A DNA stretch of 64,000 bases from Iodobacter fluviatilis (GTDB lineage Bacteria; Pseudomonadota; Gammaproteobacteria; Burkholderiales; Chitinibacteraceae): the NCBI RefSeq assembly GCF_900451195.1, contig NZ_UGHR01000001.1, positions 1,178,001-1,242,000 of the forward strand. The letters run 5' to 3'. Within the stretch, counting starts at the first letter, position 1; every line of letters begins with the position of its first letter. The translations under genes were made by a program, and so were the position numbers. The notes beneath the pieces were generated by a model that saw nothing but the letters and a program-made list of their open reading frames with translations, was not told the DNA's origin and ran no database searches. Below are positions 8,769 through 17,380 of the stretch, in pieces.

Positions 8769-9830
8769 TTACGCAGCAATTTTGTTTTGCTGGCTATATT
8801 GCCCTGTTTGCCAAACGTCATCGAAATCTAAACCTGGTGTTTGCGGTAAAAATAAACGAACTTTTTTACCTTGGTCACGATAAGTTTGAGCAGCTTTTAT
8901 GGCCGCATCTTTTCCTGGGTTATTACTATTTGTGCAGGGGAAGTCGCTATCACCAAATACCCATACTTCGGTGGTATGACTTGGGAGGATGACGGATCCC
9001 AGCATTGCGTCAGACATGGTTGCCCATGCTGGCCGCTGTGTTAATGCTGCTGCACCTAGCGATGTTTCAATGCCCGTCGCAAGAACTAAGGGACCACTAT
9101 CGGGTTTAAAAAGCTGTATTGAGCAGCCTTTCATTGAACCACCGATCGGAGGCATTGATTTTTTTTGGCATGGGACTGGGGCTTTTTTTCCTTCGGGTGT
9201 GAGCCATAATCTATGGAGACTTATGATTTCGCCTTGGGTGTTGACTACTTTGGCGATCATTGCTGGATAGGTGCCCAACTTAACAAACTGGGAGCCTTGC
9301 TTTTCCCAATAAGCCAAAGAAGGATGGAAAAGAAAGTCGCACTTATCTGCAACCCCTTCATAGCCTCGCGCTTTTAAGTACCGGCCTACTGGATCATTTT
9401 TCTCAAACGGAAAAGAGGACTTTAGGATCTTCTGGATCTTTTCAGCTGCATCTTGTTTCTCTTTTAATTGAGTTGAATAAGAAATGGATCTTTTCAATTC
9501 AGTGCGGTAACTATTGCATTGAATTGTTTTTTCGACTTCAACCAGTGCTTCATGAAAGCTCCAGCCATATGATTCCATGAGTAAATTAAAGCCGTTACCA
9601 CTTTGACTGTGGCCGCCTGCTTTACGACAAAACCAATCCCCATTCTCATTTCTATCATGAAATTGAAAACGATCTGTTCCTTTGCACACAGGGCAAGCTG
9701 TATTAGAACCAGACAAATATTTTTTATCAATGCCCAAGCGATCAAGGATAAATAACCAATGTCCGTTGGCTAGGGATATGGTATTTTTTATCCGTTCTTT
9801 ATACATTTCTATTGAACTATCGTTACCCAT
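8769..9830 (-). CDS. DNA primase with zinc ribbon and Toprim domain (P4 alpha N-terminal type)
   Basis: 353 residues. Zinc ribbon: C46-P-V-C49-KGTDRFQF then WFC68RKAGGH. Toprim-like core: LVLATGIETSLGAA (E of GIETS at ~255) and VWVFGDSD (293-296), followed by DFDDVW. This is the arrangement of phage P4 alpha/TraC-type plasmid primases, here without the helicase part, which would make RNA primers on single-stranded plasmid DNA, for example after conjugation. It is the first gene of a leftward operon; upstream lie a two-hairpin leader (9961-9995) and a conserved promoter element (10022-10145). Confidence 0.85.
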   Translation of the reverse strand: MGNDSSIEMYKERIKNTISLANGHWLFILDRLGIDKKYLSGSNTACPVCKGTDRFQFHDRNENGDWFCRKAGGHSQSGNGFNLLMESYGWSFHEALVEVEKTIQCNSYRTELKRSISYSTQLKEKQDAAEKIQKILKSSFPFEKNDPVGRYLKARGYEGVADKCDFLFHPSLAYWEKQGSQFVKLGTYPAMIAKVVNTQGEIISLHRLWLTPEGKKAPVPCQKKSMPPIGGSMKGCSIQLFKPDSGPLVLATGIETSLGAAALTQRPAWATMSDAMLGSVILPSHTTEVWVFGDSDFPCTNSNNPGKDAAIKAAQTYRDQGKKVRLFLPQTPGLDFDDVWQTGQYSQQNKIAA

Positions 9831-9960
9831 TTGCTTCTCCTAATATTTAATAAAAAATTAATAGGTCAATAAGCAAGACCAAAATTGGATAAGATGTTTA
9901 TAAAAACGGGAGGGAAATAAATAGAAATCACGATGTTTCCTCTTGAATAGTTAAGAGAGA

Positions 9961-9995
9961 ACATCAGCCCGAAACGGGAGGATGTTCCCGTTGGG
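9961..9995 (-). promoter_or_regulatory. Two-hairpin leader of the primase gene
   Basis: On the gene strand, CCCAACGGGA is complementary to TCCCGTT, while the latter also lies inside a second hairpin (ACATC...CCCG-ttt-CGGG...GATGT). The two structures exclude each other. It is one of about fifteen leaders with the same layout in this window. Confidence 0.55.
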
Positions 9996-10021
9996 ATTGA
10001 AGTGATGAAGGTAATTATAAA

Positions 10022-10145
10022 ACTGGATATGACTGAGCAAAAAAGCTCCTACTGCGTTTCTTCCGACGTTCAGGTCGCGTCCCCAATTGGGCAAAGGAAG
10101 AATTAATTTTCCTAAATAAAGTTTATTGCCTTACTTAGGAAAATC
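10022..10145 (-). promoter_or_regulatory. Conserved promoter/hairpin element upstream of the primase leader
   Basis: On the minus strand an inverted repeat (TTTTCCTAA / TTTAGGAAAA) is followed by ATTCTTCCTTTGCCCAATT and by GACGCGACCTGAACGTCGG, AAGAAACGCAG and a GAGC-T6-GCTC hairpin. Nearly the same element occurs at 22200-22327. In that copy the first inverted repeat differs on both arms (TTTTTCTAAA/TTTAGAAAAA), i.e. covarying bases, so a folded structure is being kept. Confidence 0.55.
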
Positions 10146-10182
10146 CAGTGTTGTTTCATTATTGTTAGGGAACAACACTGGA
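10143..10182 (-). terminator. Hairpin after the 57-residue gene
   Basis: ATCCAGTGTTGTT and AACAACACTGGAT form a 13-bp stem with a ~14-base loop; on the minus strand it is followed by TTTT. It lies just downstream of the gene at 10189-10362, a probable terminator separating it from the primase promoter element. Confidence 0.6.
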
Positions 10183-10188
10183 TCGTTT

Positions 10189-10362
10189 TTAATGAGTACT
10201 TTTTAGCCAGTTCAAGCAAGTTAGCACATCTACACCTGCATCACGGGCTTGGGTTGCAGCATCAAAAATGCCAAATTTTTTACACCACGCATTAAAGTCT
10301 TTGGCATTACTAATTGTTGCCTTTGTCTTCTTTTGTAGTGTTGTTGCCTCGCATGTGTTCAT
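10189..10362 (-). CDS. Small hypothetical protein
   Basis: 57 residues from ATG 10362 (MNTCEATTLQKKTK); AGGAG lies about ten bases upstream, so the longer frame to 10422 is not used. The body (DFNAWCKKFGIFDAATQAR then DAGVDVLTCLNWLKSTH) looks like one compact helical domain. Not recognised. It follows the membrane protein gene at 10452-10742 on the same strand and has its own paired-hairpin leader. Confidence 0.6.
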   Translation of the reverse strand: MNTCEATTLQKKTKATISNAKDFNAWCKKFGIFDAATQARDAGVDVLTCLNWLKSTH

Positions 10363-10379
10363 ATTGTCTACTCCTGGTT

Positions 10380-10440
10380 GGTAGGTTGCACGCCTATGTT
10401 GTTGGTTAACATAGGGGTGCAACCTACCGAAGTAGGTTGC
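10380..10440 (-). promoter_or_regulatory. Two-hairpin leader of the 57-residue gene
   Basis: On the minus strand CAACCTAC-ttcg-GTAGGTTG forms hairpin 1. The 3' arm of hairpin 1 can instead pair perfectly over 12 bp (GGTAGGTTGCAC with GTGCAACCTACC) around an inner CTATGTT/AACATAG stem. AGGAG follows a few bases later. This is the clearest example of mutually exclusive folding directly before a ribosome binding site. Confidence 0.6.
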
Positions 10441-10451
10441 GAGTTTAATTG

Positions 10452-10742
10452 CTAAGAATTAACGGTTTTACGTTTTGAATTCCTAGAAATATTTATATTA
10501 TCATCATAATTATCTCGATGATTTGTACCATTAATTGAGCGTGTTTCTTTATAAAAAAATGCGTAATAAATGCCGAAAAATGATGTGGCCGCTATTACCA
10601 AAAATCCAAAAGAAGATGCTATTAGTAAAATAAATCCTAGTTTATATTTTCCTCTTAATAACGGCCATATAAATGGTAGTAAAAATACTGATGCCCATTT
10701 TAATAAACCTAAAAGGAGTTGTTTCTTTTGATCAGGGTTCAT
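10452..10742 (-). CDS. Small membrane protein, hypothetical
   Basis: 96 residues with two hydrophobic segments (~8-28, GLLKWASVFLLPFIWPLL, and ~33-60, LGFILLIASSFGFLVIAATS), then a polar Asn/Arg-rich tail. AAAGGTG precedes ATG 10742. It is the first gene downstream of repeat copy 1 (10801-11269), so the repeat promoter should drive it together with the 57-residue gene. Function unknown. Confidence 0.65.
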   Translation of the reverse strand: MNPDQKKQLLLGLLKWASVFLLPFIWPLLRGKYKLGFILLIASSFGFLVIAATSFFGIYYAFFYKETRSINGTNHRDNYDDNINISRNSKRKTVNS

Positions 10743-10800
10743 GAAGTCACCTTTGGTTGGGGCTACAAGGCCTTTTGAATGCCTCTAAATGCATAGCGGC

Positions 10801-11303
10801 AGGTTTTCAGTGCACGCATGAAGCGGACGCTGGAATTGATGGCCAGACTGCGAGAACAAGGTTCTCAGCAGCCTGGCAGATGCTCTCATGACGACACGCA
10901 AAAAAAATCACCGGGAGATTAGTGCAATCCAGGTGTTGTTTAATGCGCAATGTGCGATGAGAGTGGGTTTCGTGGCCGCAGGCGGTCTTAAGCGAAACAG
11001 GACGTGCCAAAGCCATCCAAGTGCATTAAAAATGCGTGGGGGATGGTCTTACTTGGGTAGAGGGGAGTGCCGAGGTAAAGCGGCAAGGATCACGGTGAAA
11101 TCACACATCTGTACCAAAGATGTCGAACTTGCATAAAGCACAAGATTTTGAATAGGGACTACAGGGAGTCCTTGCTGTGTGTCTATCCGTGGCCAGCTCG
11201 CACGTCGTATAAAGCGATAAAGATAGGGCATGAGTCATTACATTAGCTTGAGCCGATGTGGGCTGTCAAGTAGTGCTTATTTAGCAATCAATGACTAAAA
11301 TTT
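10801..11303 (-). repeat. Long dispersed repeat, copy 1, with promoter
   Basis: About 500 bp, nearly identical to 51575-52072 and clearly related to 13530-13993 and, inverted, 19043-19510. On the minus strand it starts with TTGACA (11264-11269), an 18-bp spacer and TAATGT (11240-11245), then the box GACGTGCGAGCTGGCCACG and ACACAG, then several short conserved hairpins (for example GGACT...AGTCC), ending near an imperfect CAGTG...CGCTG hairpin. Short frames inside it are not maintained as genes. It precedes the membrane protein gene. Confidence 0.8.
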
Positions 11304-11680
11304 ACTGCGTATGATTCTTTTATGCCTACTTCTTGCATTAGAAGAAAGGGCCACGTTTGTTGTTGTGCCGCCACCTCATTGGCTATCTTGGCCAGCGCCT
11401 CATATGCTGTCTAAGAATCACGATGTAAACTGGTCTTTATACCTTTGGTTGTATCTGAAAGTTACAAATACTGCCTTTGCATAGGCGTTTTTCGTCCTGC
11501 CTGCGGCAGTTGACTCCGCCCGATGAAGCTGCTAATTTCTGCTTGCGCTTGACACAAGCCCGATACCGTCTTCCGAAGCTCCTAGAGCAGTGTTTGTAAC
11601 GTATTTTGGCCGATACTTCTATCCCGGCCTATAGCGGTGGCGACGGTAACACTGCGGACTAGGCCGATAGGATTGAACGT
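11304..11680. other. Intergenic region, possible coding remnant
   Basis: No supported gene. A minus-strand stretch around 11310-11405 reads ALAKIANEVAAQQQTWPFL in one frame without start or continuation, so it may be the remains of a gene. The region leads into the DUF5623-like gene; no clear promoter was found. Confidence 0.35.
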
Positions 11681-12955
11681 ATGAATATCGCCAGCATTCG
11701 ACCGTCTACTCTTGACGGCATAAAGCAGCTCGCCAAAAAAATCAGCTGCGAGCAGAAAATCTCCCATACCATTGCTCTCGATGTGGCCAGCCGACAGGCT
11801 GGCTATGAGAACTTTGTGCATGCTCGAAGACAGGTCAAACGACCACTTTTTCCTGTATATCTGACTGTACACTGGCACATGCCACGTCGCGACCCAGGTG
11901 AACTGCGTGCAGGCCGTGAGATGTGGCGCATCGACCTCAACCGGCCCCTTCCGGAAATTGTTGCCAAACATCGTGTCGCCTATTGTCGGGGTCTGCATGG
12001 TTTCCGCATGGAATATAACGATCACCTGGAACACCGCTTAGATGTCATAGGGCAGGATGCGGCCAGAGATTTGCTGTTAACCGCTGCACGCGGCCTGCGC
12101 TTCATTGAGGCCACTGGCTTGCAGCCGGTTACTACTCAGAAGCAACGTGATCGACTCAGCCTAATTACCAACATACCTGGGCGCGATCATCAATCGCAAT
12201 GGTTCGATCCGCTTACCGGCTTCGGCCTGGTGCTCGATGAACCGTATGCCCCAGCCCTGCGTAACGTCGCTGGGGAGCGACAAGGCTGGCTTGAGTACAA
12301 TAACTTGCTCGAAAAAGCACCTGACTGGCAGGGCATCTACTTTCCGGGCGAGTGTTTGCCACGTCTGATTGGTGATAACGCCGAACTGTTGCAGCGTATC
12401 TCAACGATCTTGGCGAGCGTTGCTCCCGTTCCCGTTCCGGAATCATGGCCACATGAGACTGCTCCATACAACGACTATTTTATTAGTCCGAATCGCCAGG
12501 CTGATGCGAGGCCACGTCGCCCTCGCCCCGGGCCATCTTGGCGAGAGTACAAAGGTGCCGTGCCATATGGCGGTACTGCTGGCATTCCTTCTGAATGGCG
12601 CCCTAAGAAAGCAATGCCGTTTGAGCTACATCAGCAGCTCAGCCCCCTAATGCAAGCGCTCAGTGGCGGTTTCATGTATCGGGTCGGTACGAAGTTGACA
12701 CGCGCCCATTCCAAGTTGGATGAATGGGTGATTCGGGAGCATAAGCATGAGCATCCTGATGCGGTCTACAGCGTGTACTATGGCCCGCAGAGATCACCCG
12801 TCTGCCAAACGGATGCTGAGCGTCTGGAGGTCCTGTTAAAAGCCCGCATCATCATTGAGCGTGGCTACGACGATTGCAAACCACGGCGCATGTTGCTTGA
12901 CGCTCTGGATGCTGGCATCTCCGAAGTAGCAAAGCTACTGAACCAGAATCAGTAA
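11681..12955 (+). CDS. DUF5623-like protein
   Basis: 424 residues. The N-terminus (STLDGIKQLAKKISCEQKI, SHTIALDVASRQAGYENFVHARR) matches the start of proteins called DUF5623, found on plasmids and islands of Proteobacteria; their function is unknown. The middle is Trp/Pro-rich (WFDPLTGFGLVLDEPYAPAL) and the C-terminus helical. No membrane segment. GC-richer than its neighbours, so probably a transferred cargo gene. It stands alone, followed by its own terminator. Confidence 0.6.
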   Translation: MNIASIRPSTLDGIKQLAKKISCEQKISHTIALDVASRQAGYENFVHARRQVKRPLFPVYLTVHWHMPRRDPGELRAGREMWRIDLNRPLPEIVAKHRVAYCRGLHGFRMEYNDHLEHRLDVIGQDAARDLLLTAARGLRFIEATGLQPVTTQKQRDRLSLITNIPGRDHQSQWFDPLTGFGLVLDEPYAPALRNVAGERQGWLEYNNLLEKAPDWQGIYFPGECLPRLIGDNAELLQRISTILASVAPVPVPESWPHETAPYNDYFISPNRQADARPRRPRPGPSWREYKGAVPYGGTAGIPSEWRPKKAMPFELHQQLSPLMQALSGGFMYRVGTKLTRAHSKLDEWVIREHKHEHPDAVYSVYYGPQRSPVCQTDAERLEVLLKARIIIERGYDDCKPRRMLLDALDAGISEVAKLLNQNQ

Positions 12956-12975
12956 TTCTGGAGCATTATGACTAG

Positions 12976-13012
12976 AGCCAGTTCTTTACTATGAACTGGC
13001 TGTTTTGTTTCT
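12976..13012 (+). terminator. Terminator of the DUF5623-like gene
   Basis: AGCCAGTTC (12976-12984) pairs with GAACTGGCT (12993-13001), followed by a T-rich run. It lies about 20 bases after the stop. Confidence 0.8.
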
Positions 13013-13121
13013 ATTGCGAGGCGCATATTTTAAGATACCCCTGCTCCAATCAAATCTTCAGGAATAATGTATCAACACATTCGTTTGACGAGCCATGAGC
13101 ATGAAAGCCAACGGACAAAGA

Positions 13122-13164
13122 AAAACCGCTGATGGATTTCTCCAAATCAGCGGTTTTGGTTGTT
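13122..13164 (-). terminator. Terminator of the 79-residue gene
   Basis: AAAACCGCTGAT and ATCAGCGGTTTT form a 12-bp stem, with a T run on either strand. It lies downstream of the leftward gene at 13205. A related hairpin (25576-25611) lies downstream of the other MENNRN gene. Confidence 0.7.
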
Positions 13165-13204
13165 TTACAAGGAATAATTAGACTTCAAGTCTTTTTTTCT
13201 TGTC

Positions 13205-13444
13205 TCAGTGATGTTGTTCCGGGTTTAACTCAGTAGGTAAGCCAAGTAGTTGCCGAGCAACAACTTCAGGGGTGACTCCTTGCTGATGCAATTCCTCAAG
13301 CTTGCTTTTATTCATCATGGTTATACCATCTGCATCGCTGTTGTCCATTGCTCCGATTTCTTCAATTTGGTTGACAACATCGCCGCGCCAAAATTCAAAG
13401 CTGGAAATATGAGTGCTATGTGGCAAATTCCGATTGTTTTCCAT
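13205..13444 (-). CDS. Small acidic hypothetical protein (MENNRN N-terminus)
   Basis: 79 residues, acidic, not recognised: MENNRNLPHSTHISS, then DNSDADGITMMNKSKLEELH and a GVTPEVVARQLLGLP motif near the C-terminus. Its first residues and leader hairpin almost duplicate those of the gene at 25761-26642 (MENNRNMP), although the rest differs, so the 5' region has been copied or exchanged between genes. First gene after repeat copy 2. Confidence 0.6.
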   Translation of the reverse strand: MENNRNLPHSTHISSFEFWRGDVVNQIEEIGAMDNSDADGITMMNKSKLEELHQQGVTPEVVARQLLGLPTELNPEQHH

Positions 13445-13468
13445 TAAATTACTCCTATTAAACGCGGA

Positions 13469-13501
13469 GTATCCCCAAGCGGGGATACATTCCCGCTTGG
13501 G
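13469..13501 (-). promoter_or_regulatory. Two-hairpin leader of the 79-residue gene
   Basis: GTATCCCC-aagc-GGGGATAC (13469-13488) is a perfect 8-bp hairpin. CCCGCTTGGG (13492-13501) is complementary to the core of that hairpin, giving a 10-bp alternative stem. The core segment cannot do both. Start codon 25 bases away. Confidence 0.65.
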
Positions 13502-13529
13502 TTAAAAAAACACCTAAATGCGTAGGTCT

Positions 13530-13993
13530 GGTTTCCAGTGCTCACGTGACGCGGGCACTGGAATTGATGGCTAGGCAGCGAGAACAAGGTTCTCGGCAGA
13601 CTGGCTGATGCTCTCATGACGACACGCAAAAAAATCGCCAGGAGATTAGTGCAATCCGGGTGATGTTTAATGCGCAATGTGCGATGAGAGTGGATTTCGT
13701 GGTCGCAGGCGGTCTTAAGCAAAACAGGACGTGCCAAAGCCATCCAAGTGCATTAAAAATGCGTGGGGATGGTCTTACATGGGTAGAAGGGAGTGCCGAG
13801 GTAAAGCTGCAAGAATCAGGTTGAAATCACACATCTGTACCAAAGATGTCGAACTTGCAGAAAGCGCAAGATTTTGAGTAGGGACTATAGGGAGTCCTTG
13901 CTGTGTGTCTATCCGTGGCCAGCTCGCACGTCATAAAGCGATAATGATAGGGTATGAGCCACAACCTTAGTTAAAGTGCTTGTGAATTGTCAA
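13530..13993 (-). repeat. Long dispersed repeat, copy 2, with promoter
   Basis: About 465 bp, same element as 10801-11303 with many substitutions. On the minus strand TTGACA (13988-13993), 18-bp spacer, TAAGGT (13964-13969); the -35 lies inside the 3' end of the parG-like gene. Ends in a strong CCAGTGC/GCACTGG hairpin, then ACCTA-cgcatt-TAGGT followed by T7 (13503-13528), a terminator-like structure before the leader of the 79-residue gene. Confidence 0.8.
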
Positions 13994-14360
13994 TAGAATC
14001 TTTTGGGAGAAGCTCATCTGCGTCAATTCCGTGTATTTTTTTGAAAGCTTGTCTTAAATATGCGTCAAGTAGCATTCTGAACAATGCAGTGCGATCGGCA
14101 ATCCCTACTTTTTTTCCGAGATGAAAATCCAACATAGCTTGCTGCCTTGGTGTGACGCGCAGCGGCAGTGTTTTAGTGAAATTTTTGTGGCTTAACTGAG
14201 CAAAAAAATCATAATCGGTTTGGATTTGAGTTTGAACTACTGCTTGATCGGCAGCATCGCTCACCAGCTGCTGAATGAGTTGTAGGCAGACAGGGATATT
14301 TTCCTCAGAAGACGCTTTAGTTTCTGGGCCTAATTCAATAATTTCTTTGCCGGTGTTCAT
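13971..14360 (-). CDS. ParG/RHH-like centromere-binding partner of ParA
   Basis: 129 residues. The central segment (KTLPLRVTPRQQAMLDFHLG then DRTALFRMLLDAYLRQAF) has the strand-helix-helix pattern of ribbon-helix-helix proteins, with a flexible acidic N-terminus, as in ParG-type partition proteins. It overlaps the end of the ParA gene by four bases (ATGA), the usual parA-parG arrangement. It would bind a centromere and stimulate ParA. Assignment rests on context and pattern. Confidence 0.55.
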   Translation of the reverse strand: MNTGKEIIELGPETKASSEENIPVCLQLIQQLVSDAADQAVVQTQIQTDYDFFAQLSHKNFTKTLPLRVTPRQQAMLDFHLGKKVGIADRTALFRMLLDAYLRQAFKKIHGIDADELLPKDSIDNSQAL

Positions 14361-15007
14361 GACGGGAATGCCTCTGCATAGAATCCCTCAAACTCTGTTA
14401 GCGCTTTGTTATCCTTCCCTTTGTACTCAGTGATCCCTAGTCCCTCAGCAGATGCACGACGAAAAGCAATGCGATCACCTATTTTTGAAGTGAGCAGCGG
14501 CAGTTGCAGGTTTACGGATGAAAATAGGTCACGAGCTTCGTCGATATCGCGGCTACTGGGATTAGTGCTCACTAAGTTAAGGAAGGCGCGAGCCTTTAAT
14601 AGTGGATTGATCTTTTGTGCTTCCTCAAGCAGCGTGGCCATGCGCTTGACCACCCAGAGATCAAACTGGCTGGAGCGGAAAGGAACCAGTAGCAATTGGC
14701 ACTGTGTTAGGGCTAGGCGAAACTCCTCTGTCTCAGAGCCGCCTGCATCGATTACTACATCATCGTAATGCCGTGCTAGCTGCTGTATATGGCCACTCAC
14801 TCCAGTCCCAAATTTTGGCCCCCCTACAATCTCTGCCTTACCAGGGTGCTTCTCTGATCGTGCGGTGCACCACATGTCTGCATTAAGTAGCGTCGATGTA
14901 TCTATTAAAAAAACTGAACGCCCAATGCTTGCCCGTTTCACCGCAATGTTTGTCGCATGAGTGGTTGTCCCAACGCCTCCTTTTAAATTCCCGATCAAGA
15001 TATTCAT
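14357..15007 (-). CDS. parA: ParA-family partition ATPase with altered Walker A
   Basis: 216 residues. N-terminus MNILIGNLKGGVGTTTHATN is the deviant Walker A of ParA, but the second lysine of KGGVGKTT is Thr. The rest is standard: DDVVIDAGGSETEEF (Walker B region), QLLLVPFRSSQFDLW and an ARAFLNLV strand. A K-to-T change is also known from CpaE/TadZ-like members, so ATP binding may persist with weak hydrolysis. First gene of an operon with the RHH protein (4-base overlap). It is the second partition locus here besides stbAB. Confidence 0.8.
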   Translation of the reverse strand: MNILIGNLKGGVGTTTHATNIAVKRASIGRSVFLIDTSTLLNADMWCTARSEKHPGKAEIVGGPKFGTGVSGHIQQLARHYDDVVIDAGGSETEEFRLALTQCQLLLVPFRSSQFDLWVVKRMATLLEEAQKINPLLKARAFLNLVSTNPSSRDIDEARDLFSSVNLQLPLLTSKIGDRIAFRRASAEGLGITEYKGKDNKALTEFEGFYAEAFPS

Positions 15008-15151
15008 TTGGCACTTTCCCTATAATTTTCAATATTTTTTAGTAGACATAAGATACACGCAACTATATTGATTTTACATAAAATTTTAGTGTGTAACATA
15101 CAAATATTATTGTTGGGAGTTATTGGCGTTTTCTTTTATAGGAGCGTGGGA

Positions 15152-15460
15152 ATGGCAAAGAAGCTAAGTGAAGAGCATCAGCAGCTTTTGGATCAACTGC
15201 AGAGCGCCCGATGTATCGAGTGGCACAGCATTGATCCTTCGAGAAACAGATTCCGTTTTTATATTATTGAGTGCTTACCTGCGGATCTCTTTGGCATGCT
15301 AGAGCTCACGATCAGAAATGGACGAATTGGGCATGTGTCTGCAAATAAGCCTCGATGCCTTGTTGTTGTGGAGTCCGTTCAGGAACAGGTTACTGCCATG
15401 AGAAAAGAGTGTGCTCGTCGGCTAAAGCATGGATATATGCCTGTGATTGTTCACCAGTGA
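15152..15460 (+). CDS. Small hypothetical protein
   Basis: 102 residues from ATG 15152; AGGAG lies seven bases upstream, so the longer frame from 15068 is not used. MAKKLSEEHQQLLDQLQSAR then a mixed alpha/beta body with VVVESVQEQVTAMRKECARR. No known motif. Divergent from parA, with the intergenic ~145 bp AT-rich. Confidence 0.65.
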   Translation: MAKKLSEEHQQLLDQLQSARCIEWHSIDPSRNRFRFYIIECLPADLFGMLELTIRNGRIGHVSANKPRCLVVVESVQEQVTAMRKECARRLKHGYMPVIVHQ

Positions 15461-15614
15461 GCGTGTCTTTGTTCGTGAGAAGTTAGAGCGCAGCCCTGAA
15501 TAATTAAATTATCGAAATCAGCGTTGTTTGGCTGTTTTTAGCTTGTTTCATTTACAAGGTCAGATATGATTTATTTCATCTTATTTGATTTAAGCAAATA
15601 GCCTAAACTGCAAA

Positions 15615-16232
15615 ATGGAAAATATAAAAACCTCGTCTTTAAGCCCGGAGGGGATATTTCGGAAATGGCGTAATGCACATTGGCCACCGAAGGGCATGCG
15701 ATCGTATCCAGATTTGCCGCTGTATATTGGAACTCATGAGCAAGTCGCTGAGTTTTCTCAAACTATGGGAGAAGTGTTATTAGGTTTATCTTCACATATA
15801 GAAGATACGTGCAGAGGGAAAATTCCACGTTGGTTAGACGTACCTAAAGTTTCATTTGATGTGTTGCGGGTTAATTTAACTCAAACAATCGCTAAAGCAT
15901 CGAAACAATTTGCAGATACAGATCAATTAGTGAAGCGATGTGGTCGATTTGATGCAAATACGCTGCAATTGATTAATGCCAAGTTACTTGAAAACCCTTT
16001 TTTGTCTATTGTTGCTCACCGTCCTTTTCATGATGTGCGAGCGTATGTATTTAGCTCTAATTCTGAACCGGATCGATTGCATTTTTTGCAATGTGGATTA
16101 GTTTTGGCATGTGCTCAGCCGGATGATTTATTGATCCAAGATCAGCGTAATATTTATCGAAAACGACGTAAGGATGCATATGGTGATTCTCTTGGTACAA
16201 GTGATACAGGTTGGTCTATTTACTTGAAATAA
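15615..16232 (+). CDS. Hypothetical protein
   Basis: 205 residues, not recognised. Basic N-terminus (EGIFRKWRNAHWPPKG), helical middle, and a C-terminus with HDVRAYVFSSN and RNIYRKRRKDAYG. No membrane segment or signal peptide. The start at 15615 has only a weak ribosome binding site. Forty bases later comes the thermonuclease gene, probably in one operon. Confidence 0.6.
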   Translation: MENIKTSSLSPEGIFRKWRNAHWPPKGMRSYPDLPLYIGTHEQVAEFSQTMGEVLLGLSSHIEDTCRGKIPRWLDVPKVSFDVLRVNLTQTIAKASKQFADTDQLVKRCGRFDANTLQLINAKLLENPFLSIVAHRPFHDVRAYVFSSNSEPDRLHFLQCGLVLACAQPDDLLIQDQRNIYRKRRKDAYGDSLGTSDTGWSIYLK

Positions 16233-16272
16233 ATATAATGTTTTTTAGTTTAAACAAAGGAGTTATATAAAT

Positions 16273-16923
16273 ATGCGATCATTAAGTGTGCTAAAAATTA
16301 TGCTGCTAATGTTTGTCTTGTTGAAATCTGCCTATGCCCAAACGTCTGAAATCCAAGCTAAGGTTTATGGCGTAATGGATGGAGATACTATTTCGGTTGT
16401 TACATTAGACAAAAAACAAATTAAAATAAGACTTTCTCAAATCGATGCGCCTGAGTCGAAGCAACCCCAAGGGCAAAAGTCGAAACAGTCATTGTCTGAT
16501 TTAGTTTATGGGAAAACAGTAACCATTAAGACTGAAAGTGTTGATAAATATGGGCGCACTATTGGAACGATTTTTGTTAATGGTGTTGATGTTAATTTAG
16601 AGCAAATCAAAAGGGGGATGGCTTGGTTTTATACGCAATATGGGCATGATTCGGTTTATCGTGAAGCTGAAAAAAAAGCCAAGAGCCTACGCATTGGACT
16701 CTGGAATGATTCTGCGCCTACTCCACCTTGGGAATGGCGGCATGGTAGTAAATTGTCAAGTTCAACTCTATCTACTTCTCCTTTATTAAGCTCCTGTGGA
16801 GTTAAACAATATTGTAAAGAAATGAGCTCATGTGCAGAGGCTCAGATGTACTTAACAAAGTGTGGACGAACTAAATTAGATCGTGATCGGGATGGTGTCG
16901 CATGCGAAAGCCTATGCAAATAG
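16273..16923 (+). CDS. Secreted thermonuclease (SNase) with Excalibur domain
   Basis: 216 residues. Signal peptide ~1-22 ending AYA-Q. SNase domain ~28-155: VMDGDTISVVT, IKIRLSQIDAPESKQPQG, YGRTIGTIFVNGVDVN, GMAWFYTQY and GLWND, with the Asp, Arg and Glu positions of the catalytic site in place. C-terminal Excalibur calcium-binding motif (CAEAQMYLTKC...DRDRDGVACESLC). Such nucleases are common on conjugative plasmids and degrade periplasmic or external nucleic acid. AAAGGAG lies about 11 bases before the ATG. Confidence 0.9.
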   Translation: MRSLSVLKIMLLMFVLLKSAYAQTSEIQAKVYGVMDGDTISVVTLDKKQIKIRLSQIDAPESKQPQGQKSKQSLSDLVYGKTVTIKTESVDKYGRTIGTIFVNGVDVNLEQIKRGMAWFYTQYGHDSVYREAEKKAKSLRIGLWNDSAPTPPWEWRHGSKLSSSTLSTSPLLSSCGVKQYCKEMSSCAEAQMYLTKCGRTKLDRDRDGVACESLCK

Positions 16924-16988
16924 TGGGTAAGTAAAGTACTTCGTCTTAATTGTTTTTTTGCGTTTACTGAGAGAAAGGCAATAATAAA

Positions 16989-17318
16989 ATGACATTTGAA
17001 ATTTTTAAACAAGTAGATAAAGATGGTGATGATGTAGTTTTTGGTGATCATCTAATTACAGGGAGAAAAACTGATTTTATTTATTTAGCTTCGTGGCTTA
17101 ATGAGGGCTATGAGGCTAATCGTCGAGTTAAATCAGTATTGGTACTTTCAGAAAAGTTTAAAGTTGCTGCGGATACGCTTTCACCTTTAGTTCGTTTAGA
17201 TGTTAAGGAGGCTAGATCGTTGGTTGATGTGCTTGGGCACTTGGCTGAAGGAAAAGCCAAGAGTGCAAAGGTCTATAAAGTTTCTTTGTTGTTTTCGAAT
17301 TCTTTATCTATTTGGTAA
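16989..17318 (+). CDS. Small hypothetical protein
   Basis: 109 residues, not recognised. Hydrophilic, mixed charge: MTFEIFKQVDKDGDD, then helices around FIYLASWLNEGYEANRRV and RLDVKEARSLVDVLGHLAEG. GAGAAAGG lies about nine bases before ATG 16989. Follows the thermonuclease at 65 bp and ends before a strong terminator. Confidence 0.6.
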   Translation: MTFEIFKQVDKDGDDVVFGDHLITGRKTDFIYLASWLNEGYEANRRVKSVLVLSEKFKVAADTLSPLVRLDVKEARSLVDVLGHLAEGKAKSAKVYKVSLLFSNSLSIW

Positions 17319-17380
17319 TTAATGAATAGAACGATTAAAGTTAGTTAGTTGGTAAAGTTATTTTTTTGCGGTCTTATTTT

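Noticed and set aside
10807-11136. Frames of 69-99 codons inside the long repeats (also in the copies at 13444, 19284 and 51581), similar between copies
   Set aside because: They are similar only because the DNA repeats are similar; copies add or lose stops and frame changes, none has a good ribosome binding site, and the strongest conservation is in hairpins and promoter.
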